Positions 57,481-64,000 of a stretch of 64,000 nucleotides of DNA are shown in pieces. The translations under genes and the position numbers were made by a program. Every line of letters starts with the position of its first letter. The first letter of the stretch is position 1. The stretch lies in contig JAKTNV010000011.1 of the NCBI GenBank assembly GCA_022747635.1, forward strand, positions 16,033,975-16,097,974, in the 5' to 3' direction. This DNA comes from Hetaerina americana (lineage: Eukaryota; Arthropoda; Insecta; Odonata; Calopterygidae). The notes beneath the pieces were generated by a model that saw only the letters and a list, made by a program, of their open reading frames with translations, ran no database searches and was not told the origin of the DNA.

Positions 57481-58635
57481 CGCGGTAACTAAGTGACAAG
57501 TCAGTAAAGTTAAACCTTGAAAATGTTTTGAGACCAGTGTCATGAGCATTGTTTTAAATTGTCGTAAAATCCATCTATGGCAGCAGTGTATACCTCATTG
57601 GTTAATTTAACCTCAGTTCAGATCCTCCCGTGAATTTGCTGATGAAACCTAATTCTTAAATTAACACTCTGATAGTTCTGCACAACACTTGGCCGAATTG
57701 TAAGAAAAAAATTCTCTAGTTTAGGAGATGGTGTTAGGTACTTTCTGATTTTTGGTGTGAAAGGACAGCTCTGGTGATGAATAGTGGGCCCTGGATCGTA
57801 AACTAGGCAATGAGCATGGGGTAAGCATGGGCCTGCAGATGGAGGAAGAGGTGCTTTGGATTCACGCAAAATTTCGAGAGTAAAAATGATCTAGTTTAGG
57901 AGATATTGTCTCAAAAGGTTTTCCTTTCGCTATAAAAGACGACTTACCGCTTGGGCTAACTTAATTTTAGTTATCATTCTAAGGCCGTATATCATATACT
58001 ACGTAATTTATATCGGTGTTGCAATTGCTAGTGATAACACGGATTATTACCCATTATATTGTCCAATGTGGTGAGATAAATGCAATGGTTTAGGAGATTT
58101 ACCTCGTTACTTCAAGCAAAAATGTGTATGCTTGTATGACTAAAAAATCCATAGCATCACCGGCTATTAAGTAGTCGTGGGCCAAGTTCAGTTAAGTTAA
58201 ACACTGATGTAAGTGTAGCTGCTGACTACTAAATGTAAAATTTCCATTTTCTTCAGATTAAGTTAACATTAATACACTACTGATTTTTTTCTGTCTGACA
58301 CAAGTACCTATTTTTCATAAATTCTAACTTTAAAACTTAGGGTGTTTAATGTGCCGGTGTAACCAATGGGCCGGGAAGTACAGTCAGTCAATACGACAAT
58401 GGCAATTACCATGCGGTGGCTTTATAAATTTCATAATAATTGAAAAGCATCAGTTACATGTAAACAAAAATCCACTTAAATGACAACTGGTATCTTGGTG
58501 ATGGAAAAAAACAATAAATATATAGCAAAGGACTATAGAATCTTAGTTGGCAATGAAAAGATCAGAAATATAATGTCCAGTCAAGATATAAAACATGCAG
58601 TTTTCATTAAAAACCCACATGTGGATGAAATAGTG
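57481..58635. other. Intergenic AT-rich DNA with a recurring short motif
   Basis: GTTTAGGAGAT appears near 57,718, 57,893 and 58,089. Nothing else is recognised. Confidence 0.4.
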
Positions 58636-58644
58636 TATGGTAAG

Positions 58645-58810
58645 GTATTTTGAGCTCAAGTTACCCATAAGAATGGGTCAAAGACAGTTCACAAGGGTTA
58701 CGAGCTTGTTTAATAGCATGTGAAATTCACACATCAGGGTAGGGAGGCCAGTTCCTTTCTCTATGCCGGTTATGGTTTCCCAGGAATATCTAGTACCCCA
58801 AAAATCACAC
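58645..58810 (-). mobile_element. tRNA-derived SINE family A, 3' part
   Basis: Reverse complement reads GGGGTACTAGATATTCCTGG, AACCGGCATAGAGAAAGGAACTGG..CCCTACCCTGATGTGTGAATT, the family A body. The tRNA head is missing. Confidence 0.75.
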
Positions 58811-58829
58811 AGCTTTTATAAATATAAAA

Positions 58830-58940
58830 TACACTATACATATATGTATATACATTATATGTACATTATGTATATATACACTATTTATATTATATATATA
58901 TATACATACATACATATATATATATATTTAGACATGTAAA
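58830..58940. repeat. TA/CATA-rich microsatellite
   Basis: TATATG, TACATA and TATATATA blocks, imperfect. Confidence 0.85.
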
Positions 58941-59439
58941 AATTTTATATATTGTGTAAAAATCCGTCTACATCCTAATTCCTAAACTAAAAGATGGTAA
59001 CAACCAATGAATAAATGAAATCATAATTGCCTGTGACTATGTCTACTGCAAGTAAACAGAAGATTTGATCCCAGTGATTGAAATTAACTGCTAACAACCG
59101 AAGGATCAAAAAATGAACAATATTTACAAGCCAACACAATATGTTGCCTTATTGCTTTTTCACTATGATTTGTAAGTTGAAACGAGACATAGGCTCATGT
59201 GCCCTTTTATTTGTTTTGTAAATTAACTTTCAGTAAATCAAATATAAAAAAATAAGAGAAGGAATGAAATAGAATTTTCTCATTTTGTTTGCTTTCCTTC
59301 GCTTTGTTAGTATTGGTGCTCAGCTGTTCTATGCACCCTCCAAGATCTATGAAAGTGCCACCTACATGGTGATTGTTTCAAACCAGAATTAAGTTAAGCT
59401 TTTGTAATTCAGAATTATCTCAAGAAAATTACCCATGGA

Positions 59440-59790
59440 GAAGAAAATCATATACGGCGATGTTTAAGCTAGAAGTCATCAATTTCGCGAAAGAATAAGG
59501 AAATCATGAGGCTGCCAGGATTTATCCATTAATAAATCTTTTAAATCAAAGTTACGTTCTAGTTGGGGAAAGTGAATGATGTCTGGTATGAAAGACTACA
59601 CAGAATCAGGAAGGATTAAAAGAGTGTCTTATGAAGAAATAAGCCGGTGGATCCTGGAAAGTTGGCAGGGTGTCAGAAGGACTTGTGTAAAATATGGATT
59701 AGAAAAAGCTTTAGGCAATATTTCACTACCAGTGCTAGAAGATAAGGAAGAGTTAACTCCCTGGTTCCGACCATGCAAGTTCGGCAATTG
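59440..59790 (+). pseudogene. pogo-like transposase remnant, internally deleted
   Basis: At 59,447 the frame gives SYTAMFKLEVINFAKE, a stop, then GNHEAARIYP: the N-terminal HTH opening of pogo-type transposases. About 100 bases later comes RVSYEEISRWILESWQGVRR and VKYGLEKALGNIS, typical of the C-terminal end of the same family. The DDE core is missing between them. Confidence 0.55.
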
Positions 59791-59814
59791 CCGAGAGTCA
59801 GAACTGTTTTTTAT

Positions 59815-60140
59815 CTGTGGCCCTTTGGTGCTCTTTGATTTAGGGCACATGATCAATTTCGCTCAAGCAAGAGTGCTGGCAAAAGAAGGGCATTATTTCC
59901 CTAAACTGATAAGAGATACAGTTGAAATAATGAAGAATCCAAACAACTTCAACCATGAGGATGGCTACACCCTGGCTCCCACATGGAAAAGTTTGATTCC
60001 CATTGGCCACCAAGAGAGAGCCAATCAGAGAGCTCCCAGCCAGCCAGTGTCTCCTATACATAACGGCCAAATTGCAACGCAAATCACTTCAACCTGAAGA
60101 CGCCTCCAGGACTGGGGGCAAAACAGTCGTCCATCAACTC
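59815..60140 (+). mobile_element. Penelope-like element 3' end (ORF C-terminus and downstream repeat)
   Basis: The frame reads ARVLAKEGHYFPKLIRDTVE, then IMKNPNNFNHEDGYTLAPTW, which is the C-terminal signature downstream of the GIY-YIG domain in Penelope-like ORFs. After it come CCAATCAGAG, TTCAACCTGAAGACG and GGGGGCAAAACAGTC, as at 48,738-49,010. The long ORF 59,576-60,097 fuses this to the pogo-like remnant by chance. Confidence 0.7.
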
Positions 60141-60249
60141 ACCTTCGCGACCAAAATTCCTGAAAGAAGAATTAATTCATCAAATAGACATCGCGGAAGT
60201 CTTAGGATTAATTTTCCAGAAGTTATTGTGTACATAGGTATGTAAATGT

Positions 60250-63200
60250 TTGGGTTTTTTCAATTTTCATTTCAAAACGCGCAAAGCCATTTTTTTGATT
60301 TTCTGAAGATTTTTGTATAGATAATGTGCACGTTATCGATGGAAAAATACGGTAATTCATAATTTTCTACTCATTCAACCAATTAGATAAGAGATGTCAC
60401 CATCAAAAATTCATCAATGTTCGACAGAGTGATATATGTATATATTATATTTTCAAAAATTCATAAATAACACTTTTCAATTTCACAAAACTTAAGATAA
60501 TATCATTTATAAATGAATATATTTTTTGTTATAAATAAATGAAACATGGTTTGAATTCTAGGCTGTAATGTTGAACAAGGATATGAAAACTGGTTTCAAA
60601 CACAGAGATTTCCTCCTAAGTAGACACAAAATTTCTTTCCGAGCAGTGAACATCAATACACCATTACATGCACAGTATATGAAAAAAATGCTACATCAAG
60701 GTTTCTAATTAAATACAATAAAAAACAGGAATCATAAAAAAATACAATCAATCTATATAAATATATACTCAATAGTTATATGTAATCCACACAAACTATA
60801 TCGATAACTGATTCATTGAAATTTCCTAGGATATTGCAAATTTTGTTAAATTTTTCTGGTATAACGACTTCCATTCATATTAAAAAAATTAACCAAATTA
60901 TCATAATGAAAAAGCTACAATTTTCCACAAACTCAGCATTTCTATAAATTTTCTAGCACAAACACTCAGAGAACCCAAGATAATGGTTCATTGAAAATCA
61001 TATGCAATCGACACACAGGTTTAACACAGAAATCATAGCCAGTACAGCTAACACATATACTCATTATGCAAAGTATTGACCACAGAATTCTTAATGACTC
61101 ATCCTAGGGGTTCATTAATGAGACCAGTCAATATGGAATCACCTCACAGGCTCTGACATGAGATATGCACATGTTTGCATACATCAATTTTGAGATTTGA
61201 AGGGCAAAATGAAACATTTATCACTGGGAATTAAAAGGAGATATACTTCTAAAAAGTCCACAAGTAAAAAAATGAACCACTAATCATGATTACATTTACT
61301 CCTAAATTATCCAAAAAGTAAACCAATTTTTTAGTTCTATTCATACATTTTACGTATATATATCAATTTCTTCACACCACTTTTTATGACCGTTTGTGAC
61401 CAAACCATATTTAATATATAATTATTATAGTATATAAAATTTTCCTAACTGGTAGGTATTATATGAACACACAAATTACAAAATATCTTTTATGAACCAA
61501 TTATATAGTGCTTGCACATATAAACTAACTCTCACAGTCAAAATAAAGGACTGCATTAGTTTTTACACTCCAAAATTTTAGTAAAATTTAAGGCAATTGA
61601 CTCTTCAAGAAGGATAAAACCTTATTTTACGAATTTTCAAAGAGAAATGGTCCACGATGCAATTGGGCATTTTTGGGCTGCTTAATGCAGCTCATTTACA
61701 CAAGAAAACATAATAACAAATCATATGCTAGCATATGTACGTGAACCACATTGTCAAAGGCTTTTTTAAAAAGGGTCAGTTATTTTATGGCCATTAAGTA
61801 AATGTGAAAATGGACTGATGACTCTGGAAAAGGCAGGCCAGCAAGTCTCTGCCCTCCTACTATTTCTAGAGCAAACTTATTGTACATAAGTTCTGTTTCT
61901 TCCGAAAATATTTTTCATACTTGGGTATAACAAAAATCCTTTATGTGTAAAAAAGGTGACATATTGTCGATCTTGAAGGAACACTAAAAATAAAAACACT
62001 CCCTCAATTTATAAAGAGCTGAAAAAGTGAAATATGTCATATTATCTCTAACATTCACTTTAATTAATTTAGAACACTCCTTTAGAGATGCAACTGGTGG
62101 CTTAATATTTCCCAAAGACCCAAACATTCAATCGTTTCTGTGAGTGCTGAATGGTCCAACAGAGGTATGAAGACATCTCACAAGACAGTAAGGACATACA
62201 TTATAACTCTAAGACTCTCAGCAAGAGAGATTTGTGCTTTATGAGTCAAATAAGCCAAAGAAACTATTTCTTTGGTTAATCTACTTAGATTTAGGTCACA
62301 TAATGATGATCATAAATGTGATAATTAGCTATGCAATTGAACCCCTCTGTTCTGGGATAGCTGATGAAATCCCAGAGGACTCTTATTTTTTAAATCAAGT
62401 TTGATGCCATTTAACAAATAATTCTGGTTGAGCACTTGTGGATATAAGGTTCATGGTTATACGTTACTTTAATGAACAAGACTGGAAGAATAAATTCCAA
62501 TTATCATGAAGGTTTCTGGGTATAATAACAAAACAAGAAAATGGTTTACAAACCATTACTGATACCAAGAAAACAGTCCTGAATGACGAATGAATGGGAT
62601 AGCACACACAATCACCAAATGTAAACCAGTTCTTCATACTGAGTTTCAACTTATTGACAAATTTGAGAGTATATCAATATTCACCCAATTCATAATCATG
62701 TGAATTATTATATCTAGCTATAATTAACTAAGTGGCATGATCATTTAATCAGTAACAATATACACACATGGTACAAGGTAGTCTCGAAAACCAGGTGAGA
62801 GGACACCACAAGAACATAATGCATTTCATATGCATTAGCAAAATATTTAAACTTCTAAACTGAGTAAAATAAAAAAAATCATAAAAAACATGAATTTACT
62901 TTTTTCAGAAATTTGAGTAATTTCTATGCATTTTTTGGCAAGCAATAAATAACTATTTAACCATTTATTTGCTTTTCCTCCTTTCACTAGACAAGGGAAA
63001 TTGGCCCATCTTCATTAATGAGCTCTTTATAAAATTTCAGAGAGGTGAAACTATTCTCTGTAGAGATTGCACATACATATACGTGGGATATATATTACAC
63101 ATGGTATCGAAATATATTTTTTCCCCAGTACATATGCCTCTCATGAAATAAGCACGCTCTACTAAATAAAGAGTTATTTAAATGCTCCTTGGTAATATTC

Positions 63201-63600
63201 TGGTCACAAGAAAAATCAAAAGTAACTTAATTAAATAAGTACATTTTATCCAATCAAAAAAATAATACTATTTTTCTACACAGGCTAGAGTGAAACACCA
63301 CTGTCTGATTCATTACAAAAAAAATAAATAAACACTAAGCCACCCCACCCCGAGCAAACATTTTGACAAGGCATTGTCAATCCTTGGCAACACACACTTA
63401 GGGTTTAGGGCAACCCATTATATTCTCCCAGATATTTGATCCTTATTATATCTTCTTGGAAAGGTGACAGAGTTTTACTGAAAAAAAGATGCACCTGCAG
63501 ATGCACTTGAACAGCCTCATTAAGGCTAACATGCACTGCTTTCGCAGACTTTATATTTTGATGACCAAGTCTACGAGCATGATGCCTTATTGGATGACAT
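60250..63600. other. Long AT-rich stretch, possible 3'UTR of the kelch gene
   Basis: No coding frame, SINE, LINE or transposon block is visible over more than 3 kb, unlike the 30-60 kb region. It lies directly downstream (- strand) of the kelch terminal exon, so part may be its 3'UTR. That is inference. Confidence 0.35.
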
Positions 63601-63622
63601 TATTTTGAAAGAGACAACAGCC

Positions 63623-63727
63623 TCAGACAACCACAGCTCCTGCTTCTCCCCTGGCATGAGGCAGTGAGGGCATCGAAGTCCACAGGTCTGTCACTGGGTC
63701 ATACATCTCTACTGTTCTCAAGGACAC
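63623..63727 (-). CDS. Kelch-repeat protein, terminal coding exon
   Basis: On the - strand an acceptor TTTTTCCACAAAG precedes 63,727. The exon encodes VSLRTVEMYDPVTDLWTSMP, then SLPHARGEAGAVVV and TGA at 63,625-63,623. It carries the kelch-blade signature (E.YDP.TD.W..M..LP.AR). Kelch proteins often act as substrate adaptors of Cullin-3 ubiquitin ligases, but no BTB or BACK domain lies in the window, so the subfamily is not assigned. Upstream exons are beyond the right edge or in the last 270 bases, where I see none. Confidence 0.75.
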   Translation of the reverse strand: MSLRTVEMYDPVTDLWTSMPSLPHARGEAGAVVV

Positions 63728-64000
63728 CTTTGTGGAAAAAGAAAAATATTATTTATTAAAGTGAAGAAAATGCCACAACTTTACCACAAAAAAGTCATGA
63801 ATACAATGGCAGGGCCCTGCTGAGATGTAATGAAAGCAAAAATTTATTTTTTATAGAAGCCAACATCAACCAGCCTCAACACATGAGCGTTTGCACTGAA
63901 AGGCTTCTTTATTTTAACTCTCCTACGAGTTTGGCCAAAAATATGAATGTGCGGATAAGAATGTTTATAGGATGATTTGTAATGACTTCATCAAATTCTT

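Noticed and set aside
59576..60097. Novel 173-codon gene
   Set aside because: The two halves match the ends of two different transposon families, so it is a fusion of relics.

Overview
The window reads as animal nuclear DNA, most likely from an arthropod (probably an insect) with a large, AT-rich, transposon-filled genome. The reasons are long spliceosomal introns, a 22-exon gene whose protein best fits the type-8 adenylyl cyclase family (ADCY8; Ac78C in Drosophila), and mariner, pogo-like, LINE, Penelope-like and tRNA-derived SINE relics. I cannot fix the species. All homology calls rest on recognising motifs by eye; no search was run.

Positions 35-30,330 hold the 3' part of one adenylyl cyclase gene on the + strand. 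Twenty-two exons with GT..AG borders and matching phases join into an uninterrupted frame of 1,606 residues ending at a TGA at 29,971-29,973, followed by an AATAAA at 30,307. The frame contains M1-M6, catalytic domain C1a, an acidic/Gly-rich C1b, M7-M12 with a very large Ser/Pro-rich extracellular loop, catalytic domain C2a, and a C2b tail with an IQ-like calmodulin-binding segment. The start codon and upstream exon(s) lie left of the window. The introns carry a degenerate mariner split by a palindromic tRNA-like SINE, a young internally deleted mariner, older SINEs, LINE 3' fragments and hammerhead-like Penelope modules.

Positions 30,330-63,600 look intergenic and are mostly mobile-element debris. 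They include a ~100-bp degenerate tandem array, long (TA)n tracts flanking a near-intact tRNA-SINE, fragments of at least two LINE families (one with an SGNH-type ORF1, one RTE-like), Penelope-like 3' ends, a pogo-like relic, a ~560-bp tandem duplication, a 102-bp-arm palindrome and a second copy of the deleted mariner. Blocks near 33.3-37.2, 45.1-46.2 and 51.2-57.5 kb are visibly CpG-rich, in contrast to the CpG-poor cyclase gene and the right third of the window.

At the right edge (63,623-63,727, - strand) is the terminal coding exon of a kelch-repeat protein; the rest of that gene lies to the right. The most unusual item is a short retroposon family (4.9 kb, 43.9 kb, and a 3' fragment at 14.9 kb) whose best copy begins with two tRNA-like units arranged head to head as a nearly perfect 122-bp-arm palindrome, with LINE-type target-site duplications of 11 and 15 bp.
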